Assembly: GCA_007750655.1 (NCBI GenBank)
Contig: CP036290.1
Span: 2,914,001-2,978,000 of the forward strand
DNA: 64,000 nucleotides
DNA from: Rohdeia mirabilis
Lineage (GTDB): Bacteria; Planctomycetota; UBA1135; GCA-002686595
Direction: 5' to 3'
Both the position numbers and the translations under genes were made by a program. The notes under the pieces are model-generated. The model did not search any database, was not told where the DNA came from, and saw nothing but the letters and a program-made list of their open reading frames with translations. Below, in pieces: positions 47,686-56,775 of this stretch (its first letter is position 1; every line of letters begins with the position of its first letter).

Positions 47686-48909
47686 CTAGAGCGCGAGGTC
47701 GTCGGGCTCGTCCGGCTCTTCGGGATCGGGCTCTTCGGCCCGCGGCCGAGGGTTCGTACCCGCACCGTCACCGGCGCTCGCATCGCCGCGCGCGGGCGTG
47801 CTCGCCCCACCGGCCGCCCCGCCGAACAACTCGCGCAGGAAACCGGCCCGCAGGCGGTCGCGCGCCGGAGCGTCGATCAGTCCGGGCGTCGGGTCCGGCT
47901 GACGTGCCTGGACGTGCCCCTTCTGGATGCGGATCGCTGCCGCGTCGACGGTCTCGAGCTCGAAGCCCTCGACCAGCCCGAGCGCGAGGCCGAGGCGGAT
48001 GTTGGACAGGTGCTGGAGGCACGCGTCGGTCTGCATCATCCGCGCCGATGCGAGCGTTCCGATCGAACGGGACACGCGGTCGCGCAGCACGGACTCGCGT
48101 TCGGCGAGCAGCAGCGCGCGCACGCGTCGCTCGAACTCGATCACGCCGGGGACCAGTGCGCCGAGCTCGTCGAGCAGATCCTCCTCGCTGCGACCGAGCG
48201 TGATCTGGTTGGAGATCTGGTAGAAGTCGCCGGCCGCGCGACTGCCCTCGCCGTACATGCCGCGAACGGCGAGCCCCGTGCGCTGGGCGGCGGCGAAGAC
48301 CTTCTCGAGCTCGGAACGCACCATGCCGAGCGCGGGCAGGTGCAGCATCACCGACGCGCGCATGCCGGTCCCGACGTTCGTGGGGCACGCCGTCAGATAG
48401 CCGAGACGCGTGGAATGGGCGATGTCGAGCTCGTTCTCGAGAGCCAGGTCGAAGGTGCGCACGCGTTCGAACGCCGCGCGCAGGTCGAACCCCGCGGCGA
48501 ACCCCTGGAGGCGCAGGTGGTCCTCCTCGTTGACCATCGCGGACGTGGTCTCGCAGCTCGAGAACACCACCGCTCGACCCGGAAGGACGCGCGAGCGCTG
48601 TTCGACCGGCGCGTGGTCGCGGCTCGCCAGGTGGCGCTCGCGCAGGAGCAGCCGGACGAGGCTCGAAGCTTCCGCGAGATCGATCCACACCGGCTCCTCG
48701 CTCTCGAGTCCGGTTCGCTCGATCACTCCCCGCACCCGCCCCGCCACTTCGATCGCGACGGCATCGTCGATGCGCGTCATGAACGGATAGCCGCCCACGT
48801 TGCGCGCGAGTCGCACGCGGCAGGAGACCGCCACGTCGCGCTCCGGCCCGCTGGCGTCGAGCCAGTGACCGACGGTGGTCGCGAACGGAATGGGGTCGAT
48901 CGGGCGCAT
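47686..48909 (-). CDS. mcsB: Protein-arginine kinase
   Basis: McsB phosphorylates arginine on misfolded proteins, marking them for ClpCP. The 407-residue protein keeps the ATP/guanidine phosphotransferase signature (CRVRLARNVGGYPF at residues 30-43, ACPTNVGTGMRASVML with Cys175), and the pArg-pocket motif RDRLRA (350-355, the RDxxRA form), which mediates allosteric control. The last 40 residues are an acidic Pro/Glu tail absent from Bacillus McsB. Neither its activator McsA nor ClpC is nearby. A TATCCT hexamer lies about 40 bases upstream. Confidence 0.92.
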   Translation of the reverse strand: MRPIDPIPFATTVGHWLDASGPERDVAVSCRVRLARNVGGYPFMTRIDDAVAIEVAGRVRGVIERTGLESEEPVWIDLAEASSLVRLLLRERHLASRDHAPVEQRSRVLPGRAVVFSSCETTSAMVNEEDHLRLQGFAAGFDLRAAFERVRTFDLALENELDIAHSTRLGYLTACPTNVGTGMRASVMLHLPALGMVRSELEKVFAAAQRTGLAVRGMYGEGSRAAGDFYQISNQITLGRSEEDLLDELGALVPGVIEFERRVRALLLAERESVLRDRVSRSIGTLASARMMQTDACLQHLSNIRLGLALGLVEGFELETVDAAAIRIQKGHVQARQPDPTPGLIDAPARDRLRAGFLRELFGGAAGGASTPARGDASAGDGAGTNPRPRAEEPDPEEPDEPDDLAL

Positions 48910-49241
48910 GTCTTCGGACCATCGCAACCGGCGGCGCGGGTCCGGGAACAGGATAGCGCGGCCGGTGCGTCGAGAGCACACCCCGCTCCGCGCCGGGTGA
49001 GCGGCGGGATCCGCGGAACGGCCTATGCTGATGGAGGTTCCGGACACAGGACGTTCCACCGCGGTTCGCCCGGGTTCGGTCCGACGACCGACGGGCGTCC
49101 GCGCCCCGTGTCCCGCGCTCGCCGTCCGGCGCGCCGCGTCCGCGCGGCGAACACCGCTTCCGTCGACGCACCGCCTCGTACCCCACAGCCTCGTCCCGCA
49201 CCGCCTCCCCCCCGTGACCGAAGCCATCTGATCGAAGCCGT
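48910..49241. other. 332-bp divergent intergenic region, mcsB and SLC13 gene
   Basis: Holds TATCCT for mcsB and TATGCT (49024-49029) on the plus strand. A 68-codon plus frame (49025-49231) with a 15-base repeat (caccgcctcgtacc type) ends eleven bases before the permease GTG; it is probably not a protein. Confidence 0.5.
48950..48955 (-). promoter_or_regulatory. Putative -10 hexamer TATCCT for mcsB
   Basis: On the minus strand GCTATCCT lies about 40 bases before the ATG at 48909. Confidence 0.4.
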
Positions 49242-51050
49242 GTGATCGCCGACCACCAGCTCATCGTGCTGGCGACCCTGGCCATGAGCCTCTTGCTCTT
49301 CGTCACGGACGCGCTGCGCTACGACCTCATCGCACTGCTCGTGGTGCTCGCCCTGGCCGCGGCGGGAACACTGACTCCGCGCGAGGCGTTCCGTGGATTC
49401 TCCGACCCCGCCGTGGTTCTGATCGCCTCGATGTACGTCTTCGGTTGGTCCGTCAATCGCTGGGGCATCGCCGAGGTACTCGCCCAGCGTCTGCTCGGCG
49501 TCGGACGGCGCACCGCGGCGCCCAGCGAGAGCTGGCTCGCCGCACGCGTGACGCTGGCATCGGGACTGCTGTCGTCGGTGCTGTCGAACACGGGCATCGT
49601 CGCCACGCTCATCCCGGTCCTGTCGGAGATCTCGCGCAAGCACCTGATCCCGGCCTCGCGCCTGATGATGCCGCTCGCCTACGGCAGCCTGCTCGGCGGG
49701 CTGCTGACGCTCGTCGGCACGTCGACGAACCTGGCCATCGACGGCGTGCTACGCGACCACGGACACGCGGGTCTGGGTCTGTTCGACTTCGTGCACCTCG
49801 GTGCCATCCTGCTGGTCGTGGGCTCGCTCTACTTCCTGTGGTTCGGGCGCTTCCTGCTGCCGAGCCGCCGCGTCGACGAATCGCTGACCGAGCACTATCG
49901 CGTGCCACAGTTCGTCTCCGAAGTCATGGTCGAGGCGTCGAGCTCGCTGAACGGGTGCACCGTGGGCGAACTCGACCTTCTCGCACGCCACGAGCTCACC
50001 GTGATCGGCATCGTGCGCGGCGAGGGCGGCGCGTTGGTCGTGCCCGGACCGCAGAACCGCGTGTCCGAGGGCGACGTGCTGGTGGTGCAGGGCGAACCGC
50101 AGTCGCTCGTCACGTTGCGCGACGAACTCGGCCTGGTCGAGCGCGAGAGCGTCGACGTCGAGGGCACCCGTCTGTTCTCGAGCGACGTCCAGCTCGTCGA
50201 AGCCGTGGTGCCCGCGGGTTCGGCGCTCGTCCAACGCACCCTGGGGCAGTCCGACTTCCGCGCGCGCACGGGTCTCAACGTGCTCGCGATCGCCCAACAC
50301 GGACACGTGCGACCGGGCGCGATGGCGGAGCGGCGCCTCGTGGTGGGCGACTCCCTCTTGATCCAGGGGCACCGCAACGACATCGCGCGTCTGCGGCGCT
50401 CGCGCCAGCTGATCGTGCTCGACGAAGTGCTGACCCGTCACCTCTCCTCGCGCGCCTGGATCACGCTCGCCTGGCTGGTCGCCGTGCTCGCGGCCGCCGG
50501 CGTCGGGCTGCTGCCGCTCTCGGTCGCCGCGCTGAGCGGAGCGGTCGGACTGGTGCTGACCGGATGCATCCGTCCCGACGAGGCTCGCGGCGCCGTGGAC
50601 TGGTCGGTGCTGGTGCTGGTGGGCGGCATGTTGGCCCTGGGAATCGCCTTCCAGAAGCACGGGCTCGACGTCGAGGTCGCGGGAGTGCTCCTGACCTTGT
50701 GTCAGGGCATCGAGTCGCCGCACTTCCTGGTGGGGCTGTTCCTGTGCGCCACCGTGCTGTTCACCCAGGCGACGTCGAACGTCACGGCCGGCGTGATCAT
50801 GACGCCGATCGCGCTGAGCGTCGCGGACGCCCTGGGACGCGATCCGATGGCGCTCGTCATCGCCGTGCTCTCGGGCGCGAGCCTCGCGTTCATGTCACCG
50901 GTCGCGCACCAGGCGAACGCGATGGTCGTGGGACCGGGCGACTACCGTTTCCGCGACTTCGTGCGCGTCGGGACGCCGTTGACCGCGCTGCTCGTGGCGA
51001 TCGAAGTGGTGATCGTTCCGCTCCTGTGGCCGATGCACCACATCGTCTGA
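49242..51050 (+). CDS. SLC13/DASS-type permease with two TrkA-C domains
   Basis: A 602-residue transporter starting at GTG 49242. About ten hydrophobic helices are split in two halves by a soluble part (about residues 230-385) holding two TrkA-C domains (VGELDLLARHELTVIGI, ALVVPGPQNRVSEGDVLVVQG and a second VGDSLLIQGHRND). The half with VLSNTGIVATLIPVL and the later TQATSNVTAGVIMTPIAL are the SLC13 signature segments that bind anion and Na+. Such TrkA-C-bearing members transport sulfate, dicarboxylates or metal oxyanions; the substrate is open. Confidence 0.85.
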   Translation: MIADHQLIVLATLAMSLLLFVTDALRYDLIALLVVLALAAAGTLTPREAFRGFSDPAVVLIASMYVFGWSVNRWGIAEVLAQRLLGVGRRTAAPSESWLAARVTLASGLLSSVLSNTGIVATLIPVLSEISRKHLIPASRLMMPLAYGSLLGGLLTLVGTSTNLAIDGVLRDHGHAGLGLFDFVHLGAILLVVGSLYFLWFGRFLLPSRRVDESLTEHYRVPQFVSEVMVEASSSLNGCTVGELDLLARHELTVIGIVRGEGGALVVPGPQNRVSEGDVLVVQGEPQSLVTLRDELGLVERESVDVEGTRLFSSDVQLVEAVVPAGSALVQRTLGQSDFRARTGLNVLAIAQHGHVRPGAMAERRLVVGDSLLIQGHRNDIARLRRSRQLIVLDEVLTRHLSSRAWITLAWLVAVLAAAGVGLLPLSVAALSGAVGLVLTGCIRPDEARGAVDWSVLVLVGGMLALGIAFQKHGLDVEVAGVLLTLCQGIESPHFLVGLFLCATVLFTQATSNVTAGVIMTPIALSVADALGRDPMALVIAVLSGASLAFMSPVAHQANAMVVGPGDYRFRDFVRVGTPLTALLVAIEVVIVPLLWPMHHIV

Positions 51051-53093
51051 GTGCGCGGAGCGACGACCAGCGTGCGTTCGACGACGGAGCCGACCTCGGT
51101 CCTCGGCGCAGGGCCCGCCGGGGCGCCGCGCACCGCCCCGCGTCGCAGCTGGGCGCGGTGCGGGCTCGGCGTCGCCGCGCTGGTGCCCCTGTGGACCGCG
51201 AGTGCCTGCGACGGTGACGCGAACGAGCGAGCGTCGGTGCCGTTCGTCCCCCAGCACGTCGAGGGTTGGGTCGAGCGAACGACGTTCGACGACCTCCCCA
51301 CCTACGTCTGGTGCGAACCGGGGTACGCGGGACCGATCCCCGAAGCGTGGCGCGCGGCGTTCGGCGGCGTGAGCGCCTCGCGCGGCCGATTGCCAGATGC
51401 GGCGGCGGGCGGTGGGTGGCGCGCCTACGTCGGTCACGCGGCGCCGCGCGCTGCGCTGTTCCTCGAGCGCTCGACCGTGAGGGCCGATCGCGATGCGTGG
51501 TTGCGCGAACGCACCGAGTCGAGCCTCCCCCAGCGACCCGCCCAGCTCGCGAGTCCCTTCCTGTTGGCCGAGATCGAGCGCGTCGCGGAGCAACGCACAC
51601 GCGCCCTGCCGAACGCCGACTTCGTGGCGTTGGGCGACGAGGTCGGCGTGACGCCCTTCGGGGATCCGCTCGAGTTCGCGCGCCCGGGCGAGCTGCCGTG
51701 CACGGACGAAGCACTGGGACTGCTCGGGGGTCCCGACGTCGCGGGCTTCCTCGCGCGTCGACGGGCGGACCAGGCGGAGTTGCTCGCGGCACTCGAGCGC
51801 GCGGCGCAGGGCGTGCGCCGCGCCGCACCGTCAGCGGCCGTCGGACTCCTCGGGAACGGCCCGCGCACGCCGTTCGGCGGTGTGGGCGCGGCGGACCTGG
51901 TCGATCGCTTCGAGGTGCTCGAGCCCTATCCCGCCGGGTTGATCCGCGCGGGCGTCCTGCTCGAGCGCGCGCGCCCGACCGCGAAGCGCGCACGTGTGCT
52001 GCGCACCGTGTTCGACGAGTCGGGACCGGCATGCCGCTGGCAGGTGTGGGAACACGTCCTGCGCGGCGGCGACGGACTGGTGCTGTGGTGGCGACCCGCA
52101 TTGGCCGAACGGCCCGAGCTCGTCGGAGCCCTCGCGGAGGCCGTCGGCGCGGCGCGGGCGTTCCGCGGACGCCTGGGCCCGACCGCTCTCGCGTCCGTCG
52201 CTCCGCGTATCGCCGTGCTGACCGACTTCGAGGGCGACGCCGGGCTGTGGCTCGCGGTGGCGCGCGGCGAGCGGTTGCACTGGCCCGCTCGGCTGGCCGG
52301 ATTCGAAGCCGCGCACGGCCCGGCCTTCGAGCGGCGGCGGGCGTGGGTGCGCGCGTTCGAGGACGCGGGCCTGCAGTGCGGCGCACTGGCCGTCGAACGC
52401 CTCGCGACCGCGTCGTCACCGCCCGTGGAGCTCGCGGTCGCGAGCGCGCTGGAACTGGCGCGCCCCGACGTGCGCGCGGCACTCGTCCGCCACCTCGACG
52501 CGGGCGGTCACCTCTTGATCGACGACGAGAACGACGCCGGCGAGGCGCGCGCGCTGGAGCGCCAGTACCCCACCCGGGTCCACCGCGCGCCGCTCGGGAT
52601 CGACCGCGTGATGCTGGACCGCGTGGCGGGCCGGATCGCGGGGCCGCGCTCCCTGCGTCTCGAACACGGGCTGCGCGAGCTCGCGGTGCTCGCAGGCGTC
52701 CCCGCTCCACCCGCGCGTCTGGTCGCGAGCGACGGCCGCGCGCTGCTGCAGAACTGGTTCCCTTGCGACGACGGCGGCTGGGTCGGCATCGCCGTGGAGT
52801 CGGCCGACAGTCCCACCGAGCGCGCGTCGCTGTCGGCGTTCACCGCGCAGCTCGAGTGGAGTCGTACGGCGAAGGACACCGTGAGCGACACCGTGGACGA
52901 CACCGTGGACGACACCGTGAACGAAGCCGTGGCACCGATTCGGCCCCTGTACGCCACCTGGTCGTGGCGCTCGGATCTCGACGCGCGCTCCCGTGGACTC
53001 GCGGTCCCCGCCGGCGGACCTGCGATCGTGCGGATCGAACCGCGCGTGCCTCTCGAGACGCGGGCGGGCGCGGACGAGGTACGTTCGCGCTGA
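51051..53093 (+). CDS. Large exported protein of unknown function (glycosidase-like architecture)
   Basis: A 680-residue protein starting at the GTG directly after the permease stop. A signal-like segment ends at TASAC (Cys53), so it may be a lipoprotein with a long N-terminal arm. Residues 60-400 look like an alpha/beta barrel (LPTYVWCEPGYAG, ALERAAQGVRRAAPSAAVGLLGNG, GLVLWWRPAL), as in secreted glycoside hydrolases. The region 480-540 (VRAALVRHLDAGGHLLIDDEND) recalls the glutamine-amidotransferase-like domain next to GH42 barrels. No catalytic acid pair could be assigned. Residues 609-628 are a DTVD repeat. It converges on the arginase gene. Confidence 0.55.
   Translation: MRGATTSVRSTTEPTSVLGAGPAGAPRTAPRRSWARCGLGVAALVPLWTASACDGDANERASVPFVPQHVEGWVERTTFDDLPTYVWCEPGYAGPIPEAWRAAFGGVSASRGRLPDAAAGGGWRAYVGHAAPRAALFLERSTVRADRDAWLRERTESSLPQRPAQLASPFLLAEIERVAEQRTRALPNADFVALGDEVGVTPFGDPLEFARPGELPCTDEALGLLGGPDVAGFLARRRADQAELLAALERAAQGVRRAAPSAAVGLLGNGPRTPFGGVGAADLVDRFEVLEPYPAGLIRAGVLLERARPTAKRARVLRTVFDESGPACRWQVWEHVLRGGDGLVLWWRPALAERPELVGALAEAVGAARAFRGRLGPTALASVAPRIAVLTDFEGDAGLWLAVARGERLHWPARLAGFEAAHGPAFERRRAWVRAFEDAGLQCGALAVERLATASSPPVELAVASALELARPDVRAALVRHLDAGGHLLIDDENDAGEARALERQYPTRVHRAPLGIDRVMLDRVAGRIAGPRSLRLEHGLRELAVLAGVPAPPARLVASDGRALLQNWFPCDDGGWVGIAVESADSPTERASLSAFTAQLEWSRTAKDTVSDTVDDTVDDTVNEAVAPIRPLYATWSWRSDLDARSRGLAVPAGGPAIVRIEPRVPLETRAGADEVRSR
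52875..52934 (+). repeat. In-frame 12-base tandem repeat, 5 copies
   Basis: Units gacaccgtggac read DTVS, DTVD, DTVD, DTVN, EAVA in the preceding gene. Confidence 0.9.
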
Positions 53094-53106
53094 ACCGCCG
53101 CGCGAA

Positions 53107-54024
53107 TCAGTAGATCAGCTTGCCCAGCGCCGACTGGGCCAGGGCCACCGCGAGCTTCGCCGTCTTGTTCTTCGTGTCGAGCAGTGGGTTGATCTCGACC
53201 AGCTCCATCGAGAGCAGCTTGCCGCAGTCCGCGATGTTCTCCATGAACAGGTGCGACTCGCGCCAGCTCGTTCCACCCGGAACGATGGTTCCGGTGCCAG
53301 GGGCGATGGACTCGTCGCACCCGTCGACGTCGAACGACAGGTGGAAACCATCCGTACCGTCGCAGGCGATCTCGATCGCTTCCTCCATCACGCGCTGCAT
53401 GCCCATCTGGTCGATCTCGCGCATGGTGTAGATGCGCAGACCGAACTCGCGGATCAGGGCGCGTTCGCCGCGATCGAGTTCGTGGACCCCGACGAGCACG
53501 CAGTTCTTCACGTCGAGCATCGGCACCGCGCCGGCCAGCTCGACGAGGCGCTTCGGTCCGCGCCCGAGGCAGCTCGCGAGCGGCATCCCGTGCACGTTGC
53601 CCGACGGGCTCGAGTCGGGCGTGTTCATGTCGCCGTGGGCGTCGAACCAGATCAGGCCCGCGCTCGTGCCTCGGTCGCGATGGAACGACGACACGCCAGC
53701 GATCGTTCCGCACGCGATGGCGTGGTCGCCACCGATGACCAGCGGGACCTGACCGTCGGCGAGTGCGGCCCTGACCTCGTCGCGCAGGCGCTCGCCATGC
53801 GCCACGATCACGTCCAGGTGGCGCGCGTGCGGGTCGCCGTCGTCGCTCGCGTCGAACGCCGGCATCCGCACGTCGCCGCGGTCGACGACCCTCAGTCCGA
53901 TCTTCTCGAGCGCGGGGATCAGACCCGCGATTCGGACGGCATCGGGAGCGAGGGACGCGCCGCGGTACACGCCGCCCACGTCCATGGGGGCGCCGATCAG
54001 GGCGATGGTTCGGTCGAGAATCAT
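53107..54024 (-). CDS. rocF: Arginase
   Basis: Hydrolyses arginine to ornithine and urea. The 305-residue protein shows all the Mn-binding motifs of the ureohydrolase family: GGDHAIACG, WFDAHGDMN, GNVHGMPLA and SFDVDGCDES. The last has Cys where many arginases have Leu or Ala. The end LVEINPLLDTKNKTAKLAVALAQSALGK is typical arginase rather than agmatinase. It overlaps the SAM hydrolase gene by four bases (ATGA), the last gene of a minus-strand run. Confidence 0.9.
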   Translation of the reverse strand: MILDRTIALIGAPMDVGGVYRGASLAPDAVRIAGLIPALEKIGLRVVDRGDVRMPAFDASDDGDPHARHLDVIVAHGERLRDEVRAALADGQVPLVIGGDHAIACGTIAGVSSFHRDRGTSAGLIWFDAHGDMNTPDSSPSGNVHGMPLASCLGRGPKRLVELAGAVPMLDVKNCVLVGVHELDRGERALIREFGLRIYTMREIDQMGMQRVMEEAIEIACDGTDGFHLSFDVDGCDESIAPGTGTIVPGGTSWRESHLFMENIADCGKLLSMELVEINPLLDTKNKTAKLAVALAQSALGKLIY

Positions 54025-54857
54025 GGTTGTCGTCGTGTGGCCCCCGCGCGCAGCAGGGTGACCGGTGTTCCGCGTCCGACGTCGAGTCGGGAGGACGCAT
54101 CGCCACCGCGCTCGGCGATCTCGACGCGGTCGTAGGAATCTACCAGAGCCAGCAAGGCCCCCACCCCCGCGGATCCGTAGGTCGGCGCGAAGTCCACGCG
54201 CACCCCTTGGATCTCCACCACCCAGTCGCCCGTGTCGACGCCGAGGGCTGCACCCGGTACGTCGAGGATCAGGTTGCCGAATCGATCCACGTGCTCGACC
54301 CGACCGGCGATCCGATCGGCTTCGATCCGCGGCCCAGGTTCGGTCGCACCGATCCACTGGCCCGGACGCAGGCCCGGCCCCAGTTCCTCGAGCGTCGCCC
54401 CCTCCACGAGGCGCGCCGCCGCCGGAGCGAAGAGATCGCGCCCGTGGAACGTGGCGCTCGGGGCGGGATAGTGCGTGACGTCGAGCGCGTGGACGGCGTC
54501 CGTCGGCTCGAGGATCGGAGCCAGGAGTCCGTTGTCGGGCGCCAGGAAGAAGTGGCCCTCGTGGCGCGCCACGAGGATCGCCCGCTCGGTGCCGACGCCC
54601 GGGTCCACCACCGCCACGTGCACGGTCCCGGTCGGGAACCAGGCCCAGGCGTGGCGCAGGTGGAAGGTCGCAGCGCGCGTGTCCTGGGCGGGGACGTCGT
54701 GCGTCAGGTCGACGATGGATCGCAGACTCGGCGCGCGCGACAGCAGCACGCCCTTCATGCAGCCGACGTAGGCGTCCCGAGATCCGAAGTCGGTCAGGAG
54801 CGTCACGACGGGTCCGTGCGGACCGTGGCTGCTCGGCCGGGACAGCTTCGATTCCAT
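54021..54857 (-). CDS. SAM hydrolase / hydroxide adenosyltransferase (DUF62 family)
   Basis: A 278-residue protein of the family that splits S-adenosylmethionine into adenosine and methionine. The N-terminal VTLLTDFGSRDAYVGCMKGV, DLTHDVPAQD and VVDPGVGTERAIL are the signature strands, with the C-terminal DRFGNLILDVPG domain. These proteins are widespread and related to fluorinase, but lack the fluoride-binding loop. Overlap with arginase and closeness to the HEAT gene suggest co-transcription, though a metabolic link is not obvious. Confidence 0.85.
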   Translation of the reverse strand: MESKLSRPSSHGPHGPVVTLLTDFGSRDAYVGCMKGVLLSRAPSLRSIVDLTHDVPAQDTRAATFHLRHAWAWFPTGTVHVAVVDPGVGTERAILVARHEGHFFLAPDNGLLAPILEPTDAVHALDVTHYPAPSATFHGRDLFAPAAARLVEGATLEELGPGLRPGQWIGATEPGPRIEADRIAGRVEHVDRFGNLILDVPGAALGVDTGDWVVEIQGVRVDFAPTYGSAGVGALLALVDSYDRVEIAERGGDASSRLDVGRGTPVTLLRAGATRRQP

Positions 54858-54864
54858 CCGCGGC

Positions 54865-56775
54865 TCAGCGCGTGCGCGACGCGAGCGCGCCGAGGTACGC
54901 CCCTTGGAGCACGGGGTCGCGGACGTTGCGCGAACGCGCCAAGCGCTGGACGAGGCCGTAGCCCCCCCATTCGCCCAACGCGAGCCCGATGCGTCGCAGA
55001 TCCTCCTCGCGCGCCCAACGCGGCGGCGAGTCCGCCTCGCGCTCCAGGGCGCTCAGGCCTTCCTGCGCGATCAGGTAGCCGGCGGCCAGCTGACTGGCCG
55101 GCACGTCGCGCACCCACAGTGCGCGGCGCAGGAGGCTGATTCCGATCGGGTGACGCGCGTCGACCAGGACGCGGGCCGCGACCAGGGTGAAACTCGGATC
55201 GCGGCCGTAGAGCAGCGCGCTGACGGATGCTTCCTGCACGGCGATCTGGTTCACGTCGGCGAGCGCGAGCAGCGCACGGGCACCGACCGGACCGTCCACG
55301 CCACGCGCCAATGCGCTGCGCAACGGCTTCGCGGCGGCCGCCACGTCGAGACGCGCGAGAGCCGCATACACGTCGACGCTCAACTCGGCCGGCAGGTCCG
55401 ACACCTTCGAGGCGACGATGAGCGGCGACAGGGTGGTCGAGGACGACGAGCGCCGCACGAGTTCCTCGACGAGCGGCACGCGCAGCACTGGGTCCGTCTC
55501 GAGACCGGTGCGGATCGCGTCCGCCGCCTTGCTCGGTGCGCGCAGCAGGGTCGCGACCAACGCGATGGCCTGCAACTCGGGATCCGTGCCTTCCTCGAGG
55601 TAGGGCTCGAACACCTCGAGGCTGTCGACCACGGACGAATCCGCCACGGCTCGCAGGCCCTGACGGCGATCCTCCAGGCGATCCGATTCGAGCAGGTCGC
55701 GCACGACGGCATCGCTGCGATCGACCAGTCCCGCCGCGAACGAGACGCAAGCGGCACGGCGTCGCACGCTCGCATCCATGTCGCCGAGCGTCGCGCGCCC
55801 GAGGATCGGACCGAAGCCCGCCGTGCGCTCGGACGCCTCCACGGCGTCGAGAAGAAGGTGCCAGGACTCCGGGGAATCCGGCATCCAGAGCCCGCTCTCG
55901 ACCAGTTCGACCAGCGGCACGCCGATCATCTCGACGGCCGCCTCGAACGTCGCTCGGCCCGGCCGCTCGAGCAGTGCTTCGAGAAGGTGGTCGCGCGTCC
56001 ACGGCCGGTCCACGCGTGCGCCGAGCGGAACGATCAGGTCGGCGAGCCACCCGTCGTCGGCTTCGAGTTCACGCAGTCGACGCGCGCGCCACGGCTCCCC
56101 GCCGACGCGCCCGAAACGCATCGCCGCCTGCCAACGCAGCTCGAGGAACTGGGCCAGCGGATCGGACGAGGGAGCGGTCTCGCGATCGCGCACGAAGGCC
56201 CGCGCAGCTTCGATCACGTCGCCGAGCGGAGTTCCCGGGAACTGCATGCGCAGAACCTTCTTCTGCGCCTCGGGATCACCGGAGAGCACCAGCGCGGTCG
56301 CCACGTGGGCGACCTGTGTCGGGACCGAGAGTCGACTCGAGTCGATGAGCACGTCGAGCGGCAGCGGTTCCAGTTCGGCGAGGGCGTAGATGACGGCCAC
56401 CTCTTCCTGCCCGGTGACGCGCCCGAAGAGACCGCGCAGCACGCCGAGGGCGTTCGGGGTCTCGACCTGCGAGAGCGTGTAGATGGCGGCCGCACGCTCG
56501 CGCGGCGTCTGGCCGGAGCGGGTCAGGCCCGGCTTGAACTCCTCGTCGGGGGGGAACGAGAGCTCGACGTCGTTGGCGAGCAGCGCCCGCCAGTACTCGG
56601 CGTCCACGGGCGGATTGTCGACCTCCGACTCGACGCCGACCGGCAGATCCTGGGCGGGGGCGGCGAGCGTCGCACGGCCCTGTCCTGCGAAACCGATCGC
56701 GAAGAGAGCGACTGTTGCGACGAGGAGGGAAACGGCGTGCGAGCCGCGTGCTCGGTCGGTGCAAGCGCGTTCCAT
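54865..56775 (-). CDS. Exported HEAT-repeat protein
   Basis: A 636-residue protein. A hydrophobic stretch at about residues 14-30 looks like a signal or anchor. The rest consists of helical pairs such as NALGVLRGLFGRVTGQEEVAVIYALAELE, STLVASK-like and VGARALLALADVNQ, a pattern of HEAT or ARM repeats. No enzyme motif was seen. It overlaps phosphomannomutase by one base (TGATG) and precedes the SAM hydrolase by seven bases, so the four genes are probably one operon. A scaffold role outside the cytoplasm is likely but its partner is unknown. Confidence 0.65.
   Translation of the reverse strand: MERACTDRARGSHAVSLLVATVALFAIGFAGQGRATLAAPAQDLPVGVESEVDNPPVDAEYWRALLANDVELSFPPDEEFKPGLTRSGQTPRERAAAIYTLSQVETPNALGVLRGLFGRVTGQEEVAVIYALAELEPLPLDVLIDSSRLSVPTQVAHVATALVLSGDPEAQKKVLRMQFPGTPLGDVIEAARAFVRDRETAPSSDPLAQFLELRWQAAMRFGRVGGEPWRARRLRELEADDGWLADLIVPLGARVDRPWTRDHLLEALLERPGRATFEAAVEMIGVPLVELVESGLWMPDSPESWHLLLDAVEASERTAGFGPILGRATLGDMDASVRRRAACVSFAAGLVDRSDAVVRDLLESDRLEDRRQGLRAVADSSVVDSLEVFEPYLEEGTDPELQAIALVATLLRAPSKAADAIRTGLETDPVLRVPLVEELVRRSSSSTTLSPLIVASKVSDLPAELSVDVYAALARLDVAAAAKPLRSALARGVDGPVGARALLALADVNQIAVQEASVSALLYGRDPSFTLVAARVLVDARHPIGISLLRRALWVRDVPASQLAAGYLIAQEGLSALEREADSPPRWAREEDLRRIGLALGEWGGYGLVQRLARSRNVRDPVLQGAYLGALASRTR

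Noticed and set aside
49025..49231. A 68-residue small protein upstream of the SLC13 permease
   Set aside because: Low-complexity Arg/Pro/Val text with a 15-base repeat, no ribosome binding site, and it starts inside a promoter-like TATGCT.
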